A stretch of DNA of 64,000 nucleotides from Actinomucor elegans. Taxonomy: Eukaryota; Mucoromycota; Mucoromycetes; Mucorales; Mucoraceae. Below, one piece after another: positions 32,201 to 43,586 of this stretch. Each line of letters opens with the position of its first letter. The first letter of the stretch is position 1. A program made the position numbers and the translations under genes. The stretch is from assembly GCA_026027325.1 (NCBI GenBank), contig JAMSLZ010000001.1:1364001-1428000 (forward strand), in the 5' to 3' direction. Under the pieces are notes generated by a model. The model ran no database searches. It worked only from the letters and a program-made list of their open reading frames with translations, and was not told the DNA's origin.

Positions 32201-32435
32201 TTCTGGTTCACCTGGTAATTATTTATACAGAGTCAAATGGAAAGGATATCCAAACGATGAAGATGATACATGGGAACCTCCATCACACTTCGATTCAAAG
32301 AAACCAATTGAAATATATTGGGGACGTCGCAATGCTGATCATAAGCAATCCTCTTCCAAGAAACGTAAGGCTCCTATGACAGTCAATACACGTAAGATAG
32401 CTACTCGGAACAAACGCAGTAGAAACCAACAATAG
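29271..32435 (+). CDS. Pol of copy B: RT, RNase H, integrase, chromodomain
   Basis: All codons from 29271 to the TAG at 32433-32435 are open in the gag frame, so pol is probably made by reading through the TGA. Measured from 29346, YVDD is near residue 203, the integrase zinc HHCC near 588-625, the D-D-E residues near 654, 714 and 750, and the chromodomain at about 943-995. A purine-rich G run (GGAGGGGGG, 30773-30781) lies between RNase H and integrase. A Ser/Lys-rich linker of about 100 aa precedes the integrase, and a basic tail follows the chromodomain. It is identical to copy A. Confidence 0.95.
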   Translation, partial: LPDPIDPDQVKPNDNPYGTITERKPLLDKINKLLQVNSSIDMKNTYCNLPGAIIHLKTKPGSVAYRKQYALPEAYRSAVLDQIETWLQEGVIERAPSHTSWNSPILCVKKKDSFGNYTYAKPRVVCDVRLVNQLLIVNDRQQLPLISEIHQRIGSAPIHTILDIHACFTSFKVADEDREKLSFTCPYTNRQMRFIKACYGISFVGSVVQRNLTTLFEDLPYVNVYVDDIVVSTFPPLSYHADCVAEVTKRLTSANLVLNPDKIVFAQQSIHILGWSLIKGKLIPDPRKVASLESWPKMTTGRHIQQFLGFMNFFRSSIPFFAKLAADLDDLRNVKDITKVWSNKHEQAFAALKYALANAPVISPPVIGQRFHVATDASVSGIGAMLYQIIDNEVKFVALASRKLSVSERNYSTTKRELLAVVYAFAKFHKWLYLIPFTLHTDHKSLIYLQTQEVPNALMAGWYEGIFGYTFNTVHLPGFKNLIPDALSRLYTDEDQPINVLEGGSCLDIVALGDVGSISNKKKSLKDSEKGSMAKSKKQFAQQSRPSIYKNNTSLLASSSTVPILLTDQSNDTCATISPQQTSNDDEDLILRTLKFADYITPPKNERDNLVFKAHLLGHYGLQSIENQLHHDGIHWTNMRKDIQRILGECTECNRFNISKVGYHPPKSVLPDQPLDHWCMDLGTFDVTSSRGNNFMLVMVDYYSRFTVLRALPDKHSTTIAAELLSIFSLFGFPKILNSDNGAEFTADIVAKMIEMSGIDRRLSLPYSPTGNSVNEAYVGLAKRTIVKELRGKGADWDYYLNYCQYAMNCKYARLHKSRPYTVLFNRQPNGFEDYSNTKPVLQLEETDTKMIDEKFKFVNEVVIPALSKRIRDTQERDHDRFVKTHRIVTKQFPVGSKVMIKNVTRLSKLDARNLGPFYIHGITKNGSYILKDKAGTLLSRDVPTSHIIFISSDNISTEEYQKLKEDHFEIQAVIDHSGSPGNYLYRVKWKGYPNDEDDTWEPPSHFDSKKPIEIYWGRRNADHKQSSSKKRKAPMTVNTRKIATRNKRSRNQQ

Positions 32436-32652
32436 ATCATAGACTTTTTATACAGTCTTGTTTGTTATTCTTCTTTTCCTTCACTTTTATCCTACGGGTT
32501 TTTTACATAAGGTTTTTATCGAGGAATAACTACGATCAGTTCATTACAAGGCGAAAGGACACGCACCGAAGTATGTAACTTCCTATTAACTTATGCACAT
32601 TATAGACTATACCTAGTAACAATGCAAACACTCTTAGTATAAGCAACTGTCT

Positions 32653-32661
32653 AGAAGGGGG
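32653..32661 (+). other. Polypurine tract of copy B
   Basis: AGAAGGGGG sits 3 bp before the 3' LTR, the normal place for plus-strand DNA priming in LTR elements. Copy A has the same tract at 18092-18100 on the minus strand. Confidence 0.75.
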
Positions 32662-32664
32662 CAA

Positions 32665-33028
32665 TGTTGTAAACATGACTTGTTCAGTGTCCGTCACCAA
32701 TCAGGTCAATGTTCGACAATGCTTATACTCAGCTTGTGCTTTGACAGCTTTGTAACGTCGGTTAAGAGATATATATGGAAATCAATGCTTAGTGCAGCTA
32801 ACCTTCATAAACTATCTATCACCGAATATAAAGTCGTACTAGAATGGATTACTATAAATCCTTGTTAACTCCATGAGCGCAGTCTTTGACTAACTCAATC
32901 GTCTATAATATCAAGTTAAATCCGAACTTCAATTTTGTATAAATAGCTCATCATTTTAATGCTTTAATAAATTAATTCGTTTTATCAGTCTGGTTATTTT
33001 TACAGTCTTTATTATATTCGATATAACA
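32665..33028 (+). repeat. 3' LTR of copy B
   Basis: 364-bp LTR appearing identical to the 5' LTR at 26915-27278, ending GATATAACA before the ATAAT target duplication. Confidence 0.97.
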
Positions 33029-33286
33029 ATAATTTGTAAAATGCCACAGTTTAGTAAACTTCATATTTGCTTCAATATCATTGTTGTGTTAAATAGTCAA
33101 TTCACATTTATAATTACCAAAGGTGTACGCATAACTTTAACTAAATAACCCGCTTTAACAGTTCTTAAAGCGCAAGCATATCAATGGTCAACTACAAAAA
33201 AAAAAAAATCGGCTTTTATTTCATCTATTTTTTTTTTCAATCAGTCTGTACATGATATATACATTAGGTAAGGTTAAATATCCCAG

Positions 33287-35661
33287 TTATAGTCTAGCTA
33301 TGCCCTTTGGGTCTATCTTCCAAAGTTCCTTTCCGCTATGAATAAGAGGACGAATGTATTCTTTATAACCCTTAGCAACCCGGGTTTGATTGAGAGGTTC
33401 CTTTTCAGCCATCGTTACCATCTTTTCGTACACGTCACCTTTGCTTTCGCCTAAAGCTGAGTTGAGCAAATAATCAGGGAAACCAAACGAATCTATTAAT
33501 GCGACCACATCAGGGCGGATAGACTTGAGTACGGTAATAGTATGCTGTTTGATCATCATTGCTTGTTCTGGTGATAGATACCCGGAAGTCAAAAAGTCAG
33601 CTGCCTCTTGCTCCAATGTTGACAAACAAAACAGGACAGCGACGCGCTGTAAGGCTAAACCCATGTTGGATTTAGCCAGTTCACTATTATTAAAAACAGC
33701 CTTGAGAAAATTGGAGACCATGAGAAGCTGACAATGAGCGCGAGATATACGGTAAATTTCGACCAACATATCATTCCAAGTTACTTGATCTACATCAATA
33801 GCATAGACACCCTTTTCGATCAGAAAGGCAGCACGGAATTTGAACGCTGAGAGCAAAGCTTCAGGGTTATTCAGATCTTGAACAGAAGTGAAAGGACAGC
33901 GAGCTTGAGGTTGAGCCAAGTATTCAGAAATGTATTCAGACGAGAAAGTAGCATTGTTACTTCCAATTTTACCAGCACGAACTGACCTTAATGTTTTAAG
34001 CAGATAGCGAGCAGTTTGCTGAGTTAACAAGTAGTTATCTCCTTCCCACTAATGTCTGCAGGTTAGAAAGATGCTCTACTAACATATATGTGTATGTACT
34101 TACAGTAGCTTTAGGAAGATAGTCTTGGTAGAATTGACCAAGGCCAGAAAATAAAGAGTAACCATGGCCACCACAAGCACGCCTACAGTCTTCAATGGCG
34201 GACACAGCTAAAGTAGTAGTCAGACTCTTTAATCCAGATGAGGAAGCATGAAGGTCAGCCAGATAAGAAAAATCACCCTGAGCCATCTTTTCTTGATTTT
34301 CGTAGTACATGCGATGCATTTCCTGACCTGTAAAGTGGCAGGCGTACGCTTGAGCAATGATAGGGAATAGTCTGTATTGCTGCATTGTATAATCCAATAC
34401 AGGTGTTTCTACAGTCTTGACAGTACCGTCAGCCGCAGTGACTCTTTTGGGATTGGCAGCATCGGATCCTTGACTACGGATAGCGGAATAACGTACAGCT
34501 ACAGTTGCTGCTCTAGCAAGCACATATCGCGATTCTAATCAAATAAACACATCAATACCATGTTTTACTTTATTATTTAGGGCTACCTTACCCAGAACAA
34601 TGTTTGCGCGTACAAATACCATGGTGCCATAGGCAAGTTTAGAGTTAGGCGGAGTAATGTACTCGCCTGTTATCTTGTTAATGCTGGAATAACGTGCCAA
34701 CATGGCAATATGAGGCACATGGACGTTATTAAAAAGGATAAAGCCATTATCAACCGTATTAAACCCAAATTTGGGCCCAATGTCACCTACAGTGATACCC
34801 TCTAAAGGTTCGTGATCGTCCAAATTTCTGATTTGAATAATAAACGGATGAGGTCCATAGTCTTTTCCATTACTAATAAGACGCGCCATAACAATGGCAT
34901 GATTGGCAGCGACGCCCAGTCCGCCAATCCACCATTTGGCAGAAGTAAGTGTAGGTGAGTTCAACACAAAAGTTTGAGTTTCAGGGTGATAGGTAGCAGT
35001 CGTTTCTAATCCGCGAACATTTGATCCATGGCCGAGCTAGAAGATAATATATAAGAGTCTTTTAACTAAGTACTCTTTGTAAGTGCTTACTTCTGTTTGA
35101 GCATAACAGCCGATAATTTCATATCTCTTTGCTGGTTCTAAATACAATTTCTTTTGTTCCTCTGTGCCTTGGTTTAACAAAGTAGGCATAAACATACTAC
35201 GATGAAGACGGAACTAGATAAAGTTGACGATTGGTTATTCCAAAAGTATATTTTAATAGTATTCTACTTACAGCGCTAGCTTCATCAAACAAAAACTCAG
35301 CAATACCAAACTCCTCATCAGTCCATTGATGAATTCTGACAGGATATATATATGTATTAGAGATCTATAGTTTTAATCTTTACTGTTATTACCTTGATAG
35401 TTCGGCAAAACGTTTGGCACCAGCTAAAGACTTAAGGAACCGAACATCTCTTCCATTATAGTACCGATGCGATTTGTCAGAAAGAATTGGATCGTTTTGG
35501 AGAATATGCAAAATACGATTTCTAGTCTCAAGGTACTCTTTACCGTAGATAAACTCCATTAATTCATTTGAATTAAAGCTGGCTCTATCACGTTCTTGTT
35601 GTAAGAGAGCAGGGCCTTGAGGTTCAATAGGCTTTAAATGTTTAGGAAATGTAACAGACAT
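33287..35661 (-). CDS. Peroxisomal acyl-CoA oxidase
   Basis: Six inferred exons on the minus strand (35661-35393, 35335-35272, 35213-35091, 35036-34592, 34534-34104, 34048-33287) give 697 aa, the normal family length. The enzyme makes trans-2-enoyl-CoA and H2O2 from acyl-CoA in the first step of peroxisomal beta-oxidation. Family blocks are CYAQTELGHGSNVRGLET (FAD and substrate region), WWIGGLGVAANHAIVMA, RDVRFLKSLAGAKRF near the N-terminus, and RRACGGHGYSLFSGLGQFY near the catalytic region. The C-terminal tripeptide is ARL, which fits the PTS1 rule and supports peroxisomal import. No breaks are seen. Confidence 0.95.
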
Positions 35662-37380
35662 AATAATAGAAAAAGAAGATATACAGAGAAAGAGAGAGAA
35701 TCTGGAGTGATATTTATTTTTTTATTATTTCCCCACATTGCTATGTGATTACTATACCTTTTCAGTCCGGCGCTTAGTTTACCCAGCCTTCCTTTTTATG
35801 TATGGTTTGTTGGAACAACTTGTTCATTCTCCACTTTTCACCTCATGGAAAAGACACAGCATGATCTGAAGTGCAATCTGATAAAGAATCACTAGAAAAT
35901 GCCTTTAGGCTTGAAAGCAACAGCTTCAAACTCTTGGATAACAAGTTCGGACAAATAGTAGTAGTATTATCGCCAGATGCAGACATAAGCACCACTTTAG
36001 ACAAAACACAACAATATTTTTCGAAAAACTATTTAAAATAAATAGCTTGAAAAAAACATTGTTTTCATAGACGGTTCCTTTAGCTCCAAGATGAGAACTA
36101 CTACAAAAAGGTTTTTTTTATGAGTCTATACGATATCATTGTCGTTACCACTATCAAGCGGTGCATACAATACCATCACTTGAATACTTGGAAATGGATG
36201 GCAATCAGAAGTGAATCTAATGCAAATTCCATCGTCTTTGATAACATTGTCGAGAAATATATCAGCAGCAGCACCTATAAACGATGTTGTGCTGTCTGCT
36301 GAAGAAAACATATCAGTGGTTGACTGAAGCTGATTATTGTGCTTTCTTGCTCATTGACTGGGTCACCTTTCATGCTGTCCTGACTTTCTGTGCCATTAAA
36401 CCCCTCAGTGTCAGCCAATTCACTGTCTATTTTGGTTAATGTAGCATCAACCTAAGATATCTGACTTTTACTGCCATAATTAGCCTCAACTTGAATATCA
36501 CTGACAGAAAAATTATCTTATAAAAGCAGTATCAGTACCAGCTTATCTACAGTCATATTTCACATGTTTTTATTTACAAGTTGAAATAAATGAAGCGAAT
36601 TCTTTGCATTTTACTTTTATCCTTTCTGCTCTGAAGTTGATCTGCCCATTAATAATAGATACTTTGTTATGTATTTTCGCGGAGGAAATTGCATATAAAA
36701 TCGTAAAGAATAATACACTGCCATGATCTGATGCTTTTATTCATACACGCTTAGAATTAATCTTAGAGGTGCGTGATAAAGCAGATATAGACAATCGACA
36801 AGAATAAGTTGACGGTATATTTTTACTGAACAGTGACCCTAGAGGCTGTAACTACTATATATGATGGAAATAGCAGGTTGTTTTAAAGTTGGCCGATAGC
36901 CAAGTCGTTGAACATATACATTTCTTTCTTCCATGGACTACCGCATTCAAACATCTCATATACTGAGATTGTTTGGGCCATTGAGTTCGTTTTGATATTA
37001 CTGATAGCATTCTCGAGGTTCTCGAGCTATTGCAAATAATTCGTTTATGGCCTTTTTTATATTCATTGAGAAACAATCCGGATGCTTTCGAATTTGCGAA
37101 CTACCGCATGGTCGATAATAATCTGGCGGAAAGGAACAGGATCTGCAGAACTGTCAATTCTTCAGTTGTACTAATTTGTTCTACCTACAACATGCACTAG
37201 TCTTCATTAGATTATCGTTTGTCGAGCATTTAAGCGAGTTATAACCCATCATTCTCAATACGTGGTAGAGCAAAGATTATTAGGCCGTATGGCATAATTA
37301 TTACAACGAGTAGTCTCTTTTTTTTTCTTGTGTTTTATAAATTAAGAAAACCACCTTTATTTTTAAAGGTTACAGGTGTT
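35662..37380. other. Intergenic with degraded coding-like stretches
   Basis: This 1.7-kb gap lies upstream of the acyl-CoA oxidase and downstream of paf1. Minus-strand bases 36126-36520 read as a polar, Ser/Thr/Asp-rich peptide with stops, and 36855-37180 reads as another broken peptide; neither is identifiable. The oxidase promoter must lie at its left end, where no TATA or known fatty-acid-response motif stands out. Confidence 0.4.
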
Positions 37381-38725
37381 TCATTGGGTGTAAGTTACGC
37401 TCAAAACGTTGGGCTTTTCATAGTCATCCAAATATCTGAACTTGGCGCTCTAAGACGATGATATTAGTAAAATGTTCGATCGTACAACCATTTAATGACT
37501 TACTTGAGCTCTCTTCTTGCGGACAACCATCTTGCTTCTAATAGGGCAATAAACAGCTCTTTCACCATTATCGTCGCTGTGAAGTGAAATAAGCAAGTGC
37601 TTATTACTGCCAGATCCCTCGTTTTTATATTCATAATCACACACTGCATTATATGTCAAAATCTATTGATCATATTAGTAAACAAGTACTCTAGCATATA
37701 TATTGACGAGCTTTACATCTTGTGATAAACCTGCCAATGGATTCTCCTTTTGTTGTACAAGCCTCTTTGTGCTTTCACCGTCAGGCAAGAACCAGACAAG
37801 ATATGTATCTTCAGGATCATGAGGGTTTACCATAGGTCTCAAAATACCACGATCTGTCGCATCTGTTTCAGAGAAACGAGGTCTTTTCGTAGCATCATAT
37901 CCAGGATTAGCAGCAATAGCTCTTCTCTTGGCCAATCTTGCTTCATCAGCAGGCTCTGCACTGAATTGGCCAATTGTATATATGTTCTCCCAGCACTCCA
38001 TGTCCGGTAACAATGGAATAATCTTTTTCGCTTTTGATTTGGTTTGAGGATGTCTTAGATCTGTTGAAGGTTGCTTAAATGTATTCTCGACACCAGCAAT
38101 TTGCGCTTCAAGTGTATTATAGCTACGTTTCTTGGCAGAAGCTGCAGACATGGCAAATTTGGTCTCTGCACCTTCTTTTCGGTTGGAAACACCACGTGTT
38201 TCTTGCGCAATGTATTCGGATCGACGAAGCCAAGTGACATTGGGCTTCCTTGTATACATGCCACTGGCACCTTGTCCGTCTCTAGGTGCTGTTAACAATA
38301 TCTTGTCTTCTTCTGCCACTTCTTCAATAGCTCGGGAAACTGTTGTATCGCGTTATTCAAAGGACATTTTCTGAATGTTATTTCTTTGCAATGTTATACC
38401 TTCGTCGGGATTGCTCTCCATTGCGTCTAAATAATCAACAAGCGCTTTATCAAAGGGAATACTGGCGCTTTGATCCATTGTTAAAGAGTAAGGCGTTTGT
38501 TCCACTAAGCTGGTTGATTGATATGGGATATGACGTTCGATAAGTGAAGGGACGGTAATCATTTTCGGTGCGTAAGGTACTGGTGGAAGCACATTACGAT
38601 ATCTGACGCGACAGATATAATCAGTACGAAATTTACTATTCAGTTGTAGAAATTAAACAAAAGGTGAGCATTAAATCAACCTGCTACAGATACGATTTTT
38701 GATGAAACTACCTTTTAGAAGACAT
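37381..38725 (-). CDS. paf1: Paf1, RNA polymerase II elongation complex subunit
   Basis: Five inferred exons on the minus strand (38725-38712, 38635-38400, 38339-37717, 37662-37504, 37449-37381) give 366 aa. The first exon has only 14 nt. DYICRVRYRNVLPPVPYAPK is the Paf1 N-terminal signature, followed by LPDMECWENIYTIGQF and NPHDPEDTYLVWFLPD. The Paf1 complex travels with polymerase II and promotes H2B ubiquitination and H3K4/K36 methylation. Intron 38399-38340 is 60 nt and contains an in-frame TAA, so unspliced message would end early. Intron 37716-37663 has a perfect TACTAAT branch site. It is shorter than the yeast (445 aa) and human proteins, lacking their long tail. Confidence 0.9.
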
Positions 38726-39003
38726 TGCTTATAATGTACTTGATTCAAGCACGATTTACAAGTGAGGATGAGTGGAAAAAACGTCTATATTCAGTTTATT
38801 GCGTTGACGGTCACGAAACGAAAGTTGAGGACAATTTGACGCGCAGTTTCGTTTTCACTTGAAGGAGGATCTTTTATTGGTTAATACTTTTAAATTTCAA
38901 TCTCCTGAGTCCAATCATATTGTTAGTAAATTCATACTCAGTCCCAAAAATCCAACGAAAATGATGTCCTTCTTCTTTACTTCGGCTCCATTATAATACA
39001 AGA

Positions 39004-39524
39004 ATGTCATCATCTAAAGCAGATCCTCGTAGAGAAGACGCCATTGTCCCCTTCCATCTTCCTCGCAAGAATGAAGATGAGGAAGATTACTCTTCCATGT
39101 TGGCTACTCTTGTTTGTATGGAATAAGAAGTTTGACATTTCACAACGATAAACTAACATTTCTTGTATGATAGCTATGGGTGGAATTATGACAAGAGTAA
39201 AGTCAAAGCCAAACCAACAATAACCAAGTGCACTGACGCGTTTTTATATTATAGAATACCTTTAAAGTCATTCCTTGGATTGCAGCTTATTTCGGTCTCG
39301 TTGCTACTTTGAACACTAGAAAGACATTGAAATCAAAAGATTCTATCGGTAACAGTGGTGCCATGTAAGTACTATCATATAGTTTGGGTACGGATGAATA
39401 AATAAACCACTGAAATAGGCTTGCTGTGGTTTCTCTTTTCACTTATTATCTCAACGTGTATCTTGTTCACAACAAGTCTTTTGAAGCAGTTGCTAAAGGC
39501 CAAGTTCATGTTAACGACAATTAA
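39004..39524 (+). CDS. Asterix-like (WDR83OS/PAT complex) ER membrane protein
   Basis: Four inferred exons (39004-39115, 39174-39196, 39255-39364, 39419-39524) give 116 aa. The second exon has just 23 nt. The N-terminus has SSSKADPRREDAIVPF, the DPRR motif typical of the Asterix family, then an acidic stretch, then MGGIMTRNTFKVIPWIAAYF and two or three hydrophobic segments. In animals Asterix partners CCDC47 in the PAT chaperone complex for membrane proteins; a fungal role is inferred by homology. It is transcribed divergently from paf1 with 278 bp between starts. Confidence 0.8.
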
Positions 39525-40042
39525 AAAAAAAAAAGCAGGCTTTTATTCTCATCAAGTATCATATTGTCATAATAAACAGATATTGGAAACAAGTTACGAC
39601 ATGATATGAGCAATCTAAAATTGATTTTGATAATGAACGCATCGAGATAGCAATAATACAATAGGCTTTCTCGAGATGCACAACCAGATCAAGGTATAAA
39701 GAAATAACGCTGTTTTTCTGAACTTGCAATAGCAGGTTGTCGCGTTCGTTTCATAGATGGAATTGCTTTCCTGCTTAGGCTATTCAATTCCAGAGCATGC
39801 AATTGCAATTGCAGGATGTCGTTACTTATTTTCACAGTAAAATTAACAGTAATGACCATTCTAATATCACTCTTGGAAACATCCTTCATAGTAAAACAAT
39901 AGTGCATGTGCCAGTGCTCGGTGAATACAAGCTGTACTGTGTAACATTCAAAAGCTATCCTTATTTCATTTGAACACCCGCATCATAAGCAAATAGCCAA
40001 TACCTTTTTACTTTGTTTATTATTCCTTTGAATAACATCAAC
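39525..40042. other. Intergenic between Asterix and p24 genes
   Basis: About 520 bp without a supported gene. A 72-codon minus-strand ORF at 39689-39907 has no recognisable features. Confidence 0.4.
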
Positions 40043-40877
40043 ATGAATCGTCTTTTATTTGGGATTGTAGCTCTATTGTTGGCTATACAAAATGTATATT
40101 CAATGTCCATTCTGCTCAAGCCTGGACAAACAGATTGCTATTACGAAATCCTCGAGAAAGGTGAAAAAATTATCGTGTCTTACCAGGTCAGACCGAGAAA
40201 ATGTTGCGAAAATGCAACATCATTGAACTAATCTCGATCTTTTTTAGGTTGGTGATGGTGGCAATCTTGACATTGACTTTTGGGTAATATAACTGCAAGG
40301 CTTTTTAGACAATTGGATCTGACATGATTTGATATAGTTAAGAGATCCTACAGATGCTATTGTCATTTCTACCACTAGACTTTCTGCAGACACTCACACA
40401 CTTCAAGCCAACATTGAAGGCAAATATACCTATTGTTTCAGTAACGAGTTTTCAACCGTGAGCGAAAAGAAAATTGGTTTCAATATCCATGAAAACATTC
40501 AAAAGGTCCATGAAAGTATCAAAGGTACAAGGCCATCTTTTTTTTTTCTTTACAGTACAAGCAGATGTATTAAACACTCGCACCTATAGTACACACTGAT
40601 CCACTTGAAAAAGAGATTGCAGAGTTGGCCGAAAGTATCTTTTCTGTCAAGGCACAGCAAGAATATATCGTTGTGAGAGAGCGTCAGCACAGAGATAGTA
40701 AGTTTATGCTGTATGTCATCAATTGGTTGGTAAGCTAATTGCATTATAATAGCTGCTGAAAGTACAAACGCTCGCGTCAAGTGGTGGTCTATTGCTCAAC
40801 TTGGTTTATTGATCAGTGTCTGTCTCTGGCAAGTGTATTATCTCAAGCGCTTCTTTGAAGTCAAGAGAGCTGTTTGA
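40043..40877 (+). CDS. p24 (emp24/GP25L) cargo receptor
   Basis: Five inferred exons (40043-40186, 40248-40283, 40338-40524, 40590-40697, 40753-40877) give 199 aa, the usual p24 size. A signal peptide (residues 1 to about 20) leads into a GOLD domain with the pair of Cys expected (TDCYYE and YTYCFSN), a coiled-coil region, one membrane helix, and a short cytosolic tail YYLKRFFEVKRAV. The FF pair and basic residues match COPII/COPI sorting signals of p24 proteins, which cycle between ER and Golgi. The start was chosen for the signal peptide. Assignment to a subfamily is not attempted. Confidence 0.92.
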
Positions 40878-40999
40878 ATGATAATAAAAGACTGGACTCA
40901 CGCTTTTCTTTAAACATATTATACCATGGCATATACAAATAAGTGAAACGAAAATATGCTTTATTAATGATATAGCGAACAGAAGTTTAAAAAAATTGA

Positions 41000-43586
41000 T
41001 TAAGCATGACCGGCTTTAGCAGTGTTTTCCTTCATCAGATTAAGAGCAGATCTACAATTGATTTTACAGTTAGTAAACGTATAAAAGAATCGTTAGAGAG
41101 CACATTTTTTTTACCCATGCTGGAACCATTTTATCTGCTGATCGTTAAAGGTGTGGTTCAATTTGACATCAACAGTGGATCCATTCTCTTTGTGCAAGCG
41201 AAGAGTCAATGGTTTTCCTTCTTTGAAGTCAGTCAATCCAATGATATCCGCTCTGTCAGTGGCATCCACCTTGTCGTAATCGTTAGGATTAGCAAATGTC
41301 AATGGTAGCATACCCTGTTTCTTCAAATTCGTTTCATGAATACGAGCAAAAGACTTGGTGATAACTGCTCTTCCGCCCAAGTATCGAGGCTCAAGAGCAG
41401 CATGTTCTCGAGAAGAGCCTTCACCATAGTTTTCATCACCAATAACAATCCAGTCAATTCCATCTTTCTTGTAATCACGCGCAGTCTCAGGAACGGTCTT
41501 GTATTCTCCAGTAAAGACGTTCTTGATGCTATTGACTTTACCTTCAGAGCTCTTAGCACCGATCAAAAAGTTATTACTGATATTATCCAGATGGCCACGG
41601 TATTTGAGCCAAGGTCCTGCCATCGAGATATGATCGGTAGTACATTTGCCTTTTACCTTGATCAAGATGGGTGCACTTTCAATGTCCTTGCCGTTCCATT
41701 TAGGGAAAGGCTCGAGCAATTGAAGACGGTTGGATTTAGGATCTACCTTGACACTGACTTGAGTGCGTACCTCTGGTGGAGCTTGATAAGTGTTTTCTCC
41801 AGGATCGTAGCCACTGGGAGGTAACTCGTAGCCGCTGGGTGGACTCAACTTGAAGGGTTTACCGTCAGACCCAGTGATAGAATCTGTGAGTGGGTTAAAC
41901 GACAGATCCCCAGAAATAGTCATAGCCGTAACAATTTCGGGAGACGCGACAAAGGCATGGGTAGCAGGATTAGCATCGTTACGGCCTGTAAAGTTACGGT
42001 TATATGAGGTAATAATAGAGTTCTTTTCTCCTTTAGCTACATCCTTTCGATCCCATTGGCCGATACAAGGGCCACAGGCATTGGCCAATACCACGCCACC
42101 CGCTTTGGTCAAAATATCCATGATACCATCGCGTTCAATGGTAGCACGAATTTGTTCAGAACCTGGAGTAATTGTGAATTTGGATTTGGTCTTGATACCA
42201 TGGTCAATTGCTTGCTGAGCAAGAGAAGCAGAGCGTGCCATGTCTTCATAGGAAGAGTTGGTACAAGAACCAATCAGGCCCACCTTCAATTCCTGGGGCC
42301 AATCGTTCTCTCGAACTGCTTCTTTGAACTTGGAAATAGGCGTTGCCAAGTCGGGTGTGAAAGGACCATTGATATGTGGCTCAAGTTTATCAAGATCAAT
42401 TTCAATCTCTTCATCATATTTGGCTCCTTCATCTGCCTTGAGATGATGACTGAACGATTCTGCATATTTGGCAATGTCGCCACGGTTTGTAGCGCGAAGA
42501 TAGTCGCTCATACGATTATTGAAAGGGAACAAAGACGTAGTGGCGCCAATTTCAGCACCCATGTTACAGATAGTACCCATACCTGTACAAGAAATAGAAT
42601 CAACACCATCACCCATATATTCAACAATAGCGCCAGTGCCGCCCTTGACAGTGAGGATACCAGCTACCTTCAGGATGATATCTTTGGGCGAGGTCCAGCC
42701 ATGAAGTTTGCCGTGTAGCTTTACACCGATGACTTTGGGACACTTGAGTTCCCAAGGGATGCCAGCCATGACATCTACAGCATCAGCACCGCCGACACCA
42801 ATAGCCACCATGCCCAATCCACCAGCGTTCGGAGTGTGAGAATCGGTACCGATCATAAGACCACCTGGGAAAGCATAGTTTTCAAGAATGATTTGATGAA
42901 TAATACCCGAACCAGGTTTCCAGAAACCAATATCGTACTTGGCAGTTGAAGTGGATAAAAAGTCATACACCTCCTTATTGAGGTCGATGGCACGAGCGAG
43001 ATCTTTCTCTCCACCGACTTGTGCTTCAATTAAATGGTCACAGTGGACAGTAGTAGGACATTGTACGCTAGGTAAGCCAGCAGACATGAATTGCAAAAGG
43101 GCCATTTGAGCAGTGGCATCTTGACAGGCTACACGGTCAGGACGAAGCCTAAGATATGATTGACCTCGTACAATTTCTTGTGTTTCAGGTTCATCCAAGT
43201 GACCGTAAACAATCTTTTCAGATAGAGTCAAGGGTCGATTCAATCTATCAATGAATACAGACGCGTTTTTTTTTTCATTGGTTAGTAATATATCCTCATG
43301 CTGCCATGAAAAGCGCTTCATTTTTACCTTTTATTTACAATTTGAAGGTTGTCTTCAATACGTTGGTAATTGATATATTTATCCTTTTCAAAGTTTGACA
43401 TAGCAACCTTTTGACTAGCCCAACTATATGAACGGATGGGGATTGAAGTCTATCATGAAGCAAATTAGACATGTACTAACGCGCTATAAAAGAGGTACAA
43501 CGGTAACACGTTGATTATGCTACAATAGAACCTTTCTATCAACCTACCTTGGCCGCTTTTATGAATGCATTCCTAGACAGAAACAT
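41000..43586 (-). CDS. Aconitate hydratase, mitochondrial
   Basis: Four inferred exons on the minus strand (43586-43548, 43449-43328, 43244-41115, 41051-41000) give 780 aa, matching mitochondrial aconitases. It interconverts citrate and isocitrate in the TCA cycle. The first 13 codons ([13 protein letters not shown]) start a basic amphipathic targeting sequence. Family motifs include [24 protein letters not shown] (first cluster Cys) and [13 protein letters not shown] (other two Cys) for the 4Fe-4S cluster, and [18 protein letters not shown] in the swivel domain. The last exon supplies only the final 17 residues. No breaks are seen. Confidence 0.97.

Larger units (their letters stand above)
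26915..33028 (+). mobile_element. Ty3/gypsy chromovirus-type LTR retrotransposon, copy B
   Basis: A complete 6114-bp element in plus orientation, the same length as copy A. LTRs are 26915-27278 and 32665-33028. The target duplication is ATAAT at 26910-26914 and 33029-33033, different from copy A, so the two came from separate integrations rather than one duplication. The polypurine tract is AGAAGGGGG at 32653-32661. A standard TGG primer-binding site is not found directly after the 5' LTR. Confidence 0.97.

Noticed and set aside
38353..38355. In-frame TAA in paf1 as a pseudogene mark
   Set aside because: It lies inside a 60-nt GT...AG intron, and splicing restores the conserved frame.
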